From assembly GCA_964639875.1 (NCBI GenBank), contig CAZXEM010000064.1:1-6458 (forward strand): DNA of 6,458 bases, read 5' to 3'. Source of the stretch: CAZQLW01 sp964639875. GTDB taxonomy: Archaea > Nanobdellota > Nanobdellia > Woesearchaeales > GW2011-AR9. Below are positions 1 through 4,930 of the stretch, piece after piece. Each line of letters begins with the position of its first letter. The first letter of the stretch is position 1. A model generated the notes under the pieces. That model ran no database searches. It had not been told where the DNA came from and saw nothing but the letters and a program-made list of their open reading frames with translations. Both the position numbers and the translations under genes were made by a program.

Positions 1-16
1 AAAAGAAAAAAATAAA
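1..16 (-). terminator. T-tract transcription terminator after the zinc protein gene
   Basis: On the minus strand the six bases after the stop codon are followed by TTTATTTTTTTCTTTT, with no GC hairpin. This is the usual form of an archaeal intrinsic (poly-U) terminator and would end the leftward transcript of the TRASH-like gene. The window edge prevents seeing whether more T-tracts follow. Confidence 0.6.
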
Positions 17-22
17 GTTAAT

Positions 23-256
23 TTATTCTTCTGTTGCACTTTCTTCAAACTCTTTAGCACATTCTTCTGAACAGAAAACTAAGGTTTCACCATTAATTTC
101 TCTAACAACTTTTTTGTCTGGACGAATAGCTGCACCACACTCTGCACATTCTTCGATCTTTTCATCCTCGGTGTAACCGCTCATGAACGCTTCTTGTTCA
201 GGATCAAGTTCTTCGCCGTTTGAATTCGTTTCCCCAGTAAATACAATGTTTTCCAT
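23..256 (-). CDS. Small acidic TRASH-like zinc-binding protein
   Basis: A 77-residue protein whose C-terminal half carries a four-cysteine zinc-binding pattern: CAEC (C37, C40), a 21-residue spacer, then FCSEECAKEF (C62, C66). The Cx2C...FCSxxCxxxF layout is that of TRASH/YHS-type treble-clef fingers, found in metal-sensing or metal-handling proteins and in some small regulators. The N-terminal 36 residues are very acidic and show no recognisable fold. No DNA-binding helix-turn-helix or membrane segment is seen, so it is either a stand-alone zinc knuckle that binds a partner or a metal chaperone/sensor. It lies 63 nt after the glycosyltransferase stop; a TATA-like sequence at -26 to -33 suggests its own leaderless transcript, and a T-tract follows its stop. 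The zinc site is clear; the cellular role is unknown. Confidence 0.85.
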   Translation of the reverse strand: MENIVFTGETNSNGEELDPEQEAFMSGYTEDEKIEECAECGAAIRPDKKVVREINGETLVFCSEECAKEFEESATEE

Positions 257-281
257 TTTAATTTAAGTTTTTCAATGTTTC

Positions 282-289
282 TTTTTAAG
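282..289 (-). promoter_or_regulatory. Possible TATA box of the TRASH-like gene
   Basis: The minus strand reads CTTAAAAA here, at -33 to -26 relative to the ATG at 256. That is the expected archaeal TATA position for a leaderless transcript. The match to the consensus is only moderate, and in an AT-rich gap chance matches are common. Confidence 0.35.
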
Positions 290-294
290 ATTTT

Positions 295-304
295 CCCATA
301 TGGG
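295..304. repeat. 10-bp perfect palindrome CCCATATGGG
   Basis: A perfect inverted repeat without spacer lies just upstream of the candidate TATA box of the TRASH-like gene, inside a 63-nt gap that is otherwise very AT-rich. Its position next to the promoter fits an operator for a dimeric regulator. It could also simply mark the end of the preceding transcript. Confidence 0.4.
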
Positions 305-319
305 GCATATACCTAACTA

Positions 320-1480
320 TTATTCACGATAAAATTCTTCAAGTAAAATTCTTTTAATCTTATTAATTGAACGTTCCCAAGAAAATGAGTAAGCAATAGT
401 TTTACGAGCATTTTTACCCAAATTCAATCTTAAATGTTCATTTTTAAGCAGCTGTTCAATTTTAATCGTAAGTAATGTTGAACTGTTACGTGGGAAAAAT
501 ATCCCGTTATGGTTCTTAACAACATATTTTTTCATAAATCCAACTTTGGTAACAATTACTGGTAAACCAGTAGACATGGCTTCTAAAGTTGCTAGGGAAG
601 TAGTTTCTGTTAAGCTTGGCATAACAAAAATGTCCATCGCTTTAAGATATTTATGAACATCATCAACAAACCCAGTAATTTTACAATTCTTAGTTTCTTT
701 AAACTCTTTCACCTGTTCTTCAGGTCCATCGCCGACCATTAATAATAACGAATTTTCTTGGTTAGGCAATTTACGGAATGCTTCTAACAAAATCCCTGCA
801 TTTTTTTCTTTAGAAATTCTGCCCATATAACCAATAACAGTTTTATTTTTTCCAATATGAATTTTCTCTTTACTAACTCCTTTGTTATGAGAAGGAGAAA
901 GAAGATCAATATCTACACCTAAACGAGCAACAGCCATTTTAGTATTAACACCTTTTTCAACCAATTCAGTCTTCAAATCCTGATAAGGGACAATAATTTC
1001 GTCACAACGATTGTAAAGGTAAATTGAAATTTTCTTAATAAAATTCAAAAATAGTTTGTTCAATAACGGCGGGAAAAACTTAGCAAAAAGGTCCCAGGAG
1101 ATGGTATGAGTATAAAATAAAGTTTTTTTACCATAACGCCGACTTAAATATAAACTTAAATAACTAATTAAAGCCGGTCCTTGAACAAAAACCAAATCTG
1201 CATTTTGTAAAGCGTTTTTTATAGTTTTGAAATTTTTTAAAGATAATTTCATGTTCGGATAACCAGAAACTTGAATGTGTTTTGAAGGTTCAACAAAAAT
1301 TGTTTCCTTGAGCCAACTTTTCTTTAACCGCTGAGATTTTTTACCGAAATTAGGAACAAGTAAAGAGATTTCAAAATTAGAATGAGCACGTTTAATGAAC
1401 TCTTCCAAAAATCTTAAAGTACCATCTACTTTTGGATAATAAGTGTCCGCTACTAATAATAATTTGATTTTCTCAGTCAT
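320..1480 (-). CDS. Glycosyltransferase family 4 (GT-B fold)
   Basis: A 386-residue retaining glycosyltransferase of the GT4 family, normal in length. The N-terminal Rossmann domain starts with LLLVADTYYPKVDGTLRFLEE (from residue 7), the glycine-containing acceptor loop seen in lipid and polysaccharide GT4 enzymes. The C-terminal donor domain (about 213-345) begins VIGYMGRISKEKN, giving R221 and K226 as expected nucleotide-sugar phosphate contacts. It continues with MVGDGPEE and GFVDD, and has the EX7E motif (E292...E300) in TETTSLATLEAMSTGLPVIV. No transmembrane helix or signal peptide is seen, so it acts in the cytoplasm, probably at the membrane surface. Its ATG is one base after the PIG-L stop, with AGGA about 10 nt upstream inside that gene, so the two are coupled. 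Donor and acceptor cannot be told from sequence. With a PIG-L deacetylase neighbour, GlcNAc transfer to a lipid (as in GPI or archaetidylinositol chemistry) or to a small acid (as BshA does) is possible. Confidence 0.93.
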   Translation of the reverse strand: MTEKIKLLLVADTYYPKVDGTLRFLEEFIKRAHSNFEISLLVPNFGKKSQRLKKSWLKETIFVEPSKHIQVSGYPNMKLSLKNFKTIKNALQNADLVFVQGPALISYLSLYLSRRYGKKTLFYTHTISWDLFAKFFPPLLNKLFLNFIKKISIYLYNRCDEIIVPYQDLKTELVEKGVNTKMAVARLGVDIDLLSPSHNKGVSKEKIHIGKNKTVIGYMGRISKEKNAGILLEAFRKLPNQENSLLLMVGDGPEEQVKEFKETKNCKITGFVDDVHKYLKAMDIFVMPSLTETTSLATLEAMSTGLPVIVTKVGFMKKYVVKNHNGIFFPRNSSTLLTIKIEQLLKNEHLRLNLGKNARKTIAYSFSWERSINKIKRILLEEFYRE

Positions 1481-1481
1481 T

Positions 1482-2129
1482 TTATTTTATCCTATAAAAC
1501 TGCTCTCCGAAGAAAGTTCTGATTTTAAACCCGTTTTTAATCGCTTTAAAGATTAACAAAAACAAAGGATAGGCAACATGAATTTTTTGACTTTTGAAAG
1601 TTTTTAATGCTCTTAATTTAAGTTTAAACGTTTTAGTAATGTTAACATATAACGATGGCCAATTAGTTTTGAAAGAAACCGGGTTCCAGACAGAATAAAC
1701 GTAAAGTTCTGGTTTAGAATTAAATCCAATTTTATTATAAAGTTCCAGAGTGATTTTATTAACAGTACGATGGTCAGGGTGAGGATCTTCAATACTGTGC
1801 GTAAATATTTTTACTGGTTTAATCCTTCTTATTAACTTTAACAAATCAGCTTCGGTATTATTTTTATTATAATCACTATGTATTTTCTGATCAGCAAGAC
1901 CTAAAAAGATAGTTTTCACCCCTAATAAAGAACCAGCATCTAAAGTTTCTTTACCGCGCATGGTTTTAATAATTTTTTCTTTCATCCAAGGATGCGATAA
2001 TTCTCCGAATGAAAAGATGACAGAATAAACAGTTTTACCCTCATTAATATAATTAGCAATAGTTCCACCAGCACCAATAACAAAATCGTCAGTATGTGCA
2101 CCGAAAACTAAAATAGTTTCTTTTTTCAT
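1482..2129 (-). CDS. PIG-L/LmbE-family N-acetylglucosamine-type deacetylase
   Basis: A 215-residue zinc-dependent deacetylase of the PIG-L/LmbE family, full length. The first motif is AHTDD at 11-15, a variant of the family AHPDD: H12 and D15 are the predicted zinc ligands and D14 the general base. It is followed by the typical glycine-rich GAGGTI (19-24). The second motif HPDH at 117-120 supplies the third zinc ligand (H120). RGKETLDA (58-65) matches the RxxExxxA helix. Such enzymes remove acetyl groups from GlcNAc units of lipids (PIG-L), pseudo-disaccharides (MshB, BshB) or chitobiose. No signal peptide is seen, so it is cytoplasmic. It is the first gene of a pair with the GT4 glycosyltransferase, one base apart. 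Its ATG is preceded by AGAGGG at about 5 nt; a second SD-like AGGTGA is too far away. It lies 78 nt downstream of the candidate structured RNA, so it could share that transcript. The substrate is unknown. Confidence 0.92.
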   Translation of the reverse strand: MKKETILVFGAHTDDFVIGAGGTIANYINEGKTVYSVIFSFGELSHPWMKEKIIKTMRGKETLDAGSLLGVKTIFLGLADQKIHSDYNKNNTEADLLKLIRRIKPVKIFTHSIEDPHPDHRTVNKITLELYNKIGFNSKPELYVYSVWNPVSFKTNWPSLYVNITKTFKLKLRALKTFKSQKIHVAYPLFLLIFKAIKNGFKIRTFFGEQFYRIK

Positions 2130-2197
2130 CCAAGCCCTCTTTTTTCACCTATTTTATGAAGAATTATTTTTCACTTTAAGTATTTTATTGTTTTTTT

Positions 2198-2208
2198 AAG
2201 AAAATAAA
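2198..2208 (-). terminator. T-rich tract at the 3' end of the candidate ncRNA
   Basis: The minus strand reads TTTATTTTCTT immediately after the closing stem of the candidate RNA. T-rich stretches of this sort are sufficient as archaeal termination signals, so the RNA could end here as an independent transcript. Some readthrough into the PIG-L gene is possible. Confidence 0.4.
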
Positions 2209-2310
2209 CTGCCAACCAAATCTGATGCTTTGGGATAGTTTTACAGCCTTAAGCGAACCATATGGATTTTCTAAGCTAAACTCTCCCTAAATTGATCTTT
2301 AGCTGGCAGT
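2208..2310 (-). ncRNA. Candidate structured non-coding RNA, unknown family
   Basis: A 103-nt segment in an ORF-free gap is bounded by a perfect 7-bp inverted repeat: ACTGCCA at 2310-2304 and TGGCAGT at 2214-2208 (minus strand). Three hairpins can form inside. P2 is GCTAAA/TTTAGC (2303-2298 with 2280-2275, 17-nt loop). P3 is CTTAG/CTTAAG (2275-2271 with 2253-2248), continuing through AATCC/GGTT to an ATAT loop at 2263-2260. P4 is CCAAA/TTTGG (2233-2229 with 2220-2216, 8-nt loop). The result is a four-way junction. GC is about 40% (41 of 103), clearly above the surrounding gap. A TATA box lies at -21 to -30 of the first stem base, and a T-rich tract follows the last one; both favour the minus strand. 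It is not a tRNA (no T-loop, wrong arm sizes) and lacks 5S, SRP and RNase P signatures. It could be a free sRNA or a 5' leader element of the PIG-L gene. No homologue was recognised. Confidence 0.5.
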
Positions 2311-2330
2311 ATCAGTGAATAGTATAACAG

Positions 2331-2340
2331 ATATATAATA
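2331..2340 (-). promoter_or_regulatory. Archaeal TATA box upstream of the candidate ncRNA
   Basis: The minus strand reads TATTATATAT, preceded by GAAAA, a plausible BRE-like stretch. Counting the first stem base of the candidate RNA (2310) as +1, it covers -21 to -30, close to the archaeal TATA position. It begins only a few bases after the DUF192 stop codon, so it would start a new transcription unit at the end of the upstream operon. Confidence 0.5.
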
Positions 2341-2345
2341 TTTTC

Positions 2346-2693
2346 TTACCACTCATTTAGAACAAAATTCATGATATTTCCAATTTTAACTTTATTTTTA
2401 CTTCTTTTATCAGCTAATTCAACCAAATATTTCCCTTTCTTTTTTGCGTTCCAAAAAGTAAAAGGTTGAAAATTTTCTTTAATTTCAACAACTTTTTTAT
2501 TTTCATCCAGAACAAGAATATCAAGCGGGAAAAAGACAAAAAAGTTATGTAAAGAGATGGTTCTTTCTTTATTAAAAACCATTACTAAATTTTTTCTTCT
2601 AGAAAACATTAATCCTAACGTTTGTGAAAAAATGTTACGGCAATACTTCTCTTTTTGAGAAATTACTTTTTTAGTAGTTTTATTAGTTATCAT
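2346..2693 (-). CDS. DUF192 (UPF0127) family protein
   Basis: A 115-residue protein matching the DUF192 family. The family's GLM motif is at 27-29 (TLGLMFSRR), then LVMVFN (36-41). The characteristic FPLDILVLDENKKVVEI (55-71), the counterpart of the usual IPLDILFLD, is next, and the C-terminal strand KYLVEL (88-93) is followed by KIGN (103-106). DUF192 is a small beta-rich domain of unknown function. Bacterial members are often secreted, but this one has no signal peptide and should be cytoplasmic. It is the last gene of a four-gene operon and its ATG lies inside the end of the preceding gene (11-nt overlap), which implies translational coupling. No clear SD is visible. The conserved FWMKNT-like segment is replaced by SLHNFFVFF, so the protein is divergent. 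Confidence 0.82.
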   Translation of the reverse strand: MITNKTTKKVISQKEKYCRNIFSQTLGLMFSRRKNLVMVFNKERTISLHNFFVFFPLDILVLDENKKVVEIKENFQPFTFWNAKKKGKYLVELADKRSKNKVKIGNIMNFVLNEW

Positions 2694-3126
2694 TTTTTTT
2701 TATAAACTCTTTTATTAGATTAATTTTATTTTCTCTTTTTATAAGTTGATAAAATTTAAGAGCAAACGGTAACGGCAAAATAGGAATTTTTAAACCCAGC
2801 CAAGAAACAATCTTAACTTGTTCAAACATGTTAAGTTTATCATTTTCATAGTAAAGGATTTCTGTTTCCACACCATTAATATCATAAGTTGCTGATTTAA
2901 ATTTTTTCTCAGAGACATATTCTTCTTTAACAAAATAATCTTTTAAAACAGATTTAAACTTTAAATAACCTTCTTTAGTAGTAGCCAGGTCTAAATCATT
3001 AACTTTAACTTTCATCTTCTGAACAAAAAGATTAGTACTCCCCTCCAATCTCCAAAGAATATTTTCTTCTTTAATCTTTTCTAAAATTATTTTCAAAGCA
3101 TTATAAAGTTGTTTTTCGGTTATCAT
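2683..3126 (-). CDS. Minimal nucleotidyltransferase-like protein
   Basis: A 147-residue protein with the signature of the polymerase-beta-like nucleotidyltransferase fold. WRLEGSTNLFVQ (25-36) supplies the GS motif at 29-30, and VNDLDLAT (42-49) supplies the DxD metal-binding pair (D44, D46). A later strand, VETEILYY (86-93), could carry the third acidic residue (E87 or E89 rather than the usual Asp). The C-terminal part is helical (PLPFALKFYQLIKRENKINLIKEFI). It resembles small stand-alone nucleotidyltransferases related to LinB-type or toxin-associated MNT proteins, which transfer NMP to small molecules, RNA or proteins. No HEPN-type partner is adjacent. The third gene of its operon, it starts 4 nt after the PUA gene and overlaps the DUF192 gene by 11 nt. 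The fold assignment is fairly secure; activity and substrate are unknown. Confidence 0.72.
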   Translation of the reverse strand: MITEKQLYNALKIILEKIKEENILWRLEGSTNLFVQKMKVKVNDLDLATTKEGYLKFKSVLKDYFVKEEYVSEKKFKSATYDINGVETEILYYENDKLNMFEQVKIVSWLGLKIPILPLPFALKFYQLIKRENKINLIKEFIKKNDN

Positions 3127-3130
3127 TTAA

Positions 3131-3589
3131 TCATTCAATTTTCCAAATCTCATCTCCAACATAATGAATGTTTTTAATAACTTTACCGCTAGTAGAAGAA
3201 CGCATTTCTTCTGAGTTCAATAAAGCAATACCAACAGCTAATGATTTCTGGTTATTAACATCAACAATAACAATAAAATCATTTTCATTAATTCCGTCTT
3301 CAATTTCTGTAATTCCTGGTCGCATAATGTCTGCGCCGTTAATTACAAACTTTACTGCCCCCATATCAACAGTAATCTTCTTCAAGAGACTATTTTTTTG
3401 TAAATTTTTTAAAGTTGGAACTATTTTGTCTTGATAATAAAAAAATGCGGGTTCTTTGTTTACAAGAATTAATTTATGTTTTTCATCTTTAACAATTACC
3501 GCTTGATCTTTCTTATGATAACTAATGTCATAACTTTCAATCTCTTTATTTAATTCTTTGACTTTTAATGGTAATTGTTTCATTGTCAA
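3131..3589 (-). CDS. MCT-1-like pre-PUA/PUA RNA-binding protein
   Basis: A 152-residue protein made of an N-terminal pre-PUA (DUF1947-type) domain, about residues 1-70, and a C-terminal PUA domain, 71-150. The PUA part is highly recognisable: VDMGAVKFVINGADIMRPGI (74-93), then a VIVDVNNQKSLAVGIAL strand pair (107-123) and the closing GKVIKNIHYVGDEIW (135-149). This architecture is that of archaeal relatives of eukaryotic MCT-1/Tma20 and the eIF2D N-terminus, which bind ribosomes and tRNA during initiation or recycling. The archaeal role is inferred. The start codon is uncertain: TTG at 3589 has GTGA 6 nt upstream, formed by the previous gene's stop, while ATG at 3583, two codons in, would have a 12-nt spacing. 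The gene is second in the operon, 6 nt after the membrane protein and 4 nt before the nucleotidyltransferase-like gene. Confidence 0.9.
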   Translation of the reverse strand: MTMKQLPLKVKELNKEIESYDISYHKKDQAVIVKDEKHKLILVNKEPAFFYYQDKIVPTLKNLQKNSLLKKITVDMGAVKFVINGADIMRPGITEIEDGINENDFIVIVDVNNQKSLAVGIALLNSEEMRSSTSGKVIKNIHYVGDEIWKIE

Positions 3590-3595
3590 TAAAAT

Positions 3596-3599
3596 TCAC
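3596..3599 (-). promoter_or_regulatory. Shine-Dalgarno-like GTGA that decides the PUA gene start
   Basis: GTGA on the minus strand includes the stop codon of the upstream membrane-protein gene. It lies 6 nt before the TTG at 3589 and 12 nt before the ATG at 3583. The spacing favours the TTG, which would make stop, ribosome site and restart overlap. The evidence is modest because the match is only four bases. Confidence 0.35.
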
Positions 3600-4111
3600 T
3601 TCAATTTTTTATAACCTAACCAAATTAAAACTGCCAAAACAATTCCTAACAAAATAAACTTCAAAGTATCGTTAGCATGTTCCCAGTACCTTATTGTGCC
3701 GTAAATGATTAGTAAAACTCCGCCACTTAAAATCCCCGTACTAACTGGATCTTTTTTAAGAAGTACTCCTGTGAAGATTGCTAATAACCCAACAATAACA
3801 CTAACAATGAAAACTATTTTATCATGTTTAGTCCTTGCCGTATCATAAACATCATAACATTCTTTTGCTGGAGAACAGAATTCTTCTTCTACTGCTTCAT
3901 ATTCTTTAACAGGAACTCTTGGTTTATTAGAATTAGTACCCCAAGTACCTTTTGAATTTAAACATTCTTCTTCGTTATCAATGTCGTACAAATTGTCAGG
4001 ACAAAAATCTTCACGATCTGGACTTGGATCAAACACTTCTATCCCATAACCGATAAACAAAGCAAAAATGATGGCAATAGTAATTGCAATAATAATCTCT
4101 TTCTTTTTCAT
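3596..4111 (-). CDS. Four-TM membrane protein with an external four-cysteine domain
   Basis: A 171-residue protein of no recognised family. After MKKKE, a first hydrophobic helix spans about 5-24. A hydrophilic, acidic segment of about 70 residues follows with four cysteines (C37, C50, C79, C85). Then come three more helices (about 98-118, 124-141, 149-167) and the basic tail YKKLK. By the positive-inside rule both ends are cytoplasmic and the cysteine segment is outside, where two disulfides could form. The segment DNLYDIDNEEECLNSKGTW looks like a small cysteine-containing extracellular module. It is the first gene of the operon that also contains the PUA, nucleotidyltransferase-like and DUF192 genes. 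A TATA box at -23 to -30 suggests a leaderless transcript. Function cannot be assigned. Confidence 0.8.
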   Translation of the reverse strand: MKKKEIIIAITIAIIFALFIGYGIEVFDPSPDREDFCPDNLYDIDNEEECLNSKGTWGTNSNKPRVPVKEYEAVEEEFCSPAKECYDVYDTARTKHDKIVFIVSVIVGLLAIFTGVLLKKDPVSTGILSGGVLLIIYGTIRYWEHANDTLKFILLGIVLAVLIWLGYKKLK

Positions 4112-4133
4112 AATAACTGTTAAATAATTAGTA

Positions 4134-4141
4134 TTAATAAA
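4134..4141 (-). promoter_or_regulatory. TATA box of the four-gene leftward operon
   Basis: The minus strand reads TTTATTAA at -30 to -23 relative to the ATG at 4111, the archaeal TATA position if transcription starts at or next to the start codon. No SD precedes that ATG, which agrees with a leaderless mRNA. It shares the 96-nt divergent gap 4112-4207 with the rightward promoter. Confidence 0.55.
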
Positions 4142-4177
4142 CTTTACTTATTTAAGATCGTGTTAAACCCAAAAAGA

Positions 4178-4184
4178 TTATAAA
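4178..4184 (+). promoter_or_regulatory. TATA box of the secreted helical protein gene
   Basis: TTATAAA lies at -30 to -24 relative to the ATG at 4208, preceded by the A-rich AAAAAGA as a possible BRE. The spacing predicts transcription starting at the ATG (leaderless) and supports 4208, rather than the in-frame ATG at 4238, as the start. Confidence 0.6.
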
Positions 4185-4207
4185 CTAAACAATCTTACTT
4201 TTAAAGT

Positions 4208-4927
4208 ATGAGCAAAATTAAACTTAAAAAAAATTTCATGATCAGACATCGTTTAAAGAGAGCGATCCAAAAAGGACTCATTCTTTTAAGTTTCTTAGTA
4301 AGCGTAACTGCTTCCAGTGGTAAAATTAGCGCTCATGAAATTGACCGGTTTGCTTCTTTAAATCATAAAACTAAAACAAAGATTATTTTGGTCCAAAAAG
4401 AAAATAAAGAACAGTACAAAACTATTTTTAACCAGGTTAAAAAAGGAGAAGAATTTATTAAACTAATTTATGAAACTAAACAAATTGACGAAAAGATGGT
4501 GAGAAAATATATTTCTCAAGCAGATCAATTAATCAAATATTTTGAAAGTATGAAAAAGGAGGGATTTAAATTTCCTCGGTTAATTGATGGTCTTAAAGAA
4601 TCTAAAAAAATAATTGTTGGTTCGATTTTAGATGAATTAAATTCTGTGACAAAATTAGCACTTGCAGAGTGTAGAAGCGTTGCATATGAAAAAGCTGATC
4701 AATGGAACAAATCAGATAGTCACGGACAATCAAAAGCGCACTATGATGCAAAAAAATTAATTGCTAGTAATCCTAATTTAATAAAAGCAAAAAAAATGAT
4801 TACCCTCTTAAAATCATTAGAAATAAAAGATAAAATAATAATCAATGCAGAATTAATTATAGAAAAAATAGAAAAATCTTTGAGTGAGAATTATCCTGCT
4901 GACATTTCAATTATTTTAAACAAATAA
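4208..4927 (+). CDS. Secreted or membrane-anchored helical protein, no known family
   Basis: A 239-residue orphan protein and the only plus-strand gene. The first 22 residues are strongly basic (11 Lys/Arg). A hydrophobic stretch GLILLSFLVSVTA (23-35) follows, giving a signal peptide with possible cleavage at VTA-SS (after 35) or ISA-HE (after 42), or else an uncleaved anchor. The rest (about 43-239) is Lys/Glu/Ile-rich and predicted almost entirely alpha-helical, with coiled-coil-like stretches such as 62-115 and 190-227, one cysteine (C155) and no catalytic motif. A Ser/His/Gln-rich linker (168-178) splits the helices. The start at 4208 is chosen from the TATA spacing; an in-frame ATG at 4238 would shorten the unusually long basic region. 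Its stop is 3 nt from the LeuRS stop on the other strand. A structural cell-surface or adhesion-type role is conceivable, but nothing in the sequence proves it. Confidence 0.75.
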   Translation: MSKIKLKKNFMIRHRLKRAIQKGLILLSFLVSVTASSGKISAHEIDRFASLNHKTKTKIILVQKENKEQYKTIFNQVKKGEEFIKLIYETKQIDEKMVRKYISQADQLIKYFESMKKEGFKFPRLIDGLKESKKIIVGSILDELNSVTKLALAECRSVAYEKADQWNKSDSHGQSKAHYDAKKLIASNPNLIKAKKMITLLKSLEIKDKIIINAELIIEKIEKSLSENYPADISIILNK

Positions 4928-4928
4928 A
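4918..4928 (-). terminator. Possible T-rich terminator of the LeuRS transcript
   Basis: Just past the LeuRS stop the minus strand reads TTTATTTGTTT, inside the last codons of the convergent gene. It could act as an archaeal T-rich terminator, which would put the LeuRS transcript end antisense to the neighbour's 3' end. It is short and may be chance in AT-rich DNA. Confidence 0.3.
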
Positions 4929-4930
4929 CT

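Noticed and set aside
2221..2228. Box C/D sRNA motif (TCTGATGC on the plus strand)
   Set aside because: Only one partial C/D-like match on the disfavoured strand, with no paired D, C' or D' boxes at suitable spacing.
2258..2265. CCATATGG as a shared operator with the palindrome at 295-304
   Set aside because: The 8-bp core recurs, but here it lies in the P3 hairpin of the candidate RNA and not next to a promoter; two copies are too few to claim a regulon site.
2208..2310. tRNA gene (7-bp closing stem resembling an acceptor stem)
   Set aside because: No GTTCRA-type T-loop next to the 3' stem on either strand, no GG in a D-loop, hairpins with 8- and 17-nt loops, and 103 nt total; an intron does not rescue it.
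2208..2310. 5S rRNA
   Set aside because: Length and closing stem are near 5S, but the conserved CCGAACxCGGAAGTTAAGC-like core is absent on both strands.
3168..3434. 88-codon plus-strand ORF
   Set aside because: It is antisense to the well-supported PUA-domain gene, with no protein-like motif.
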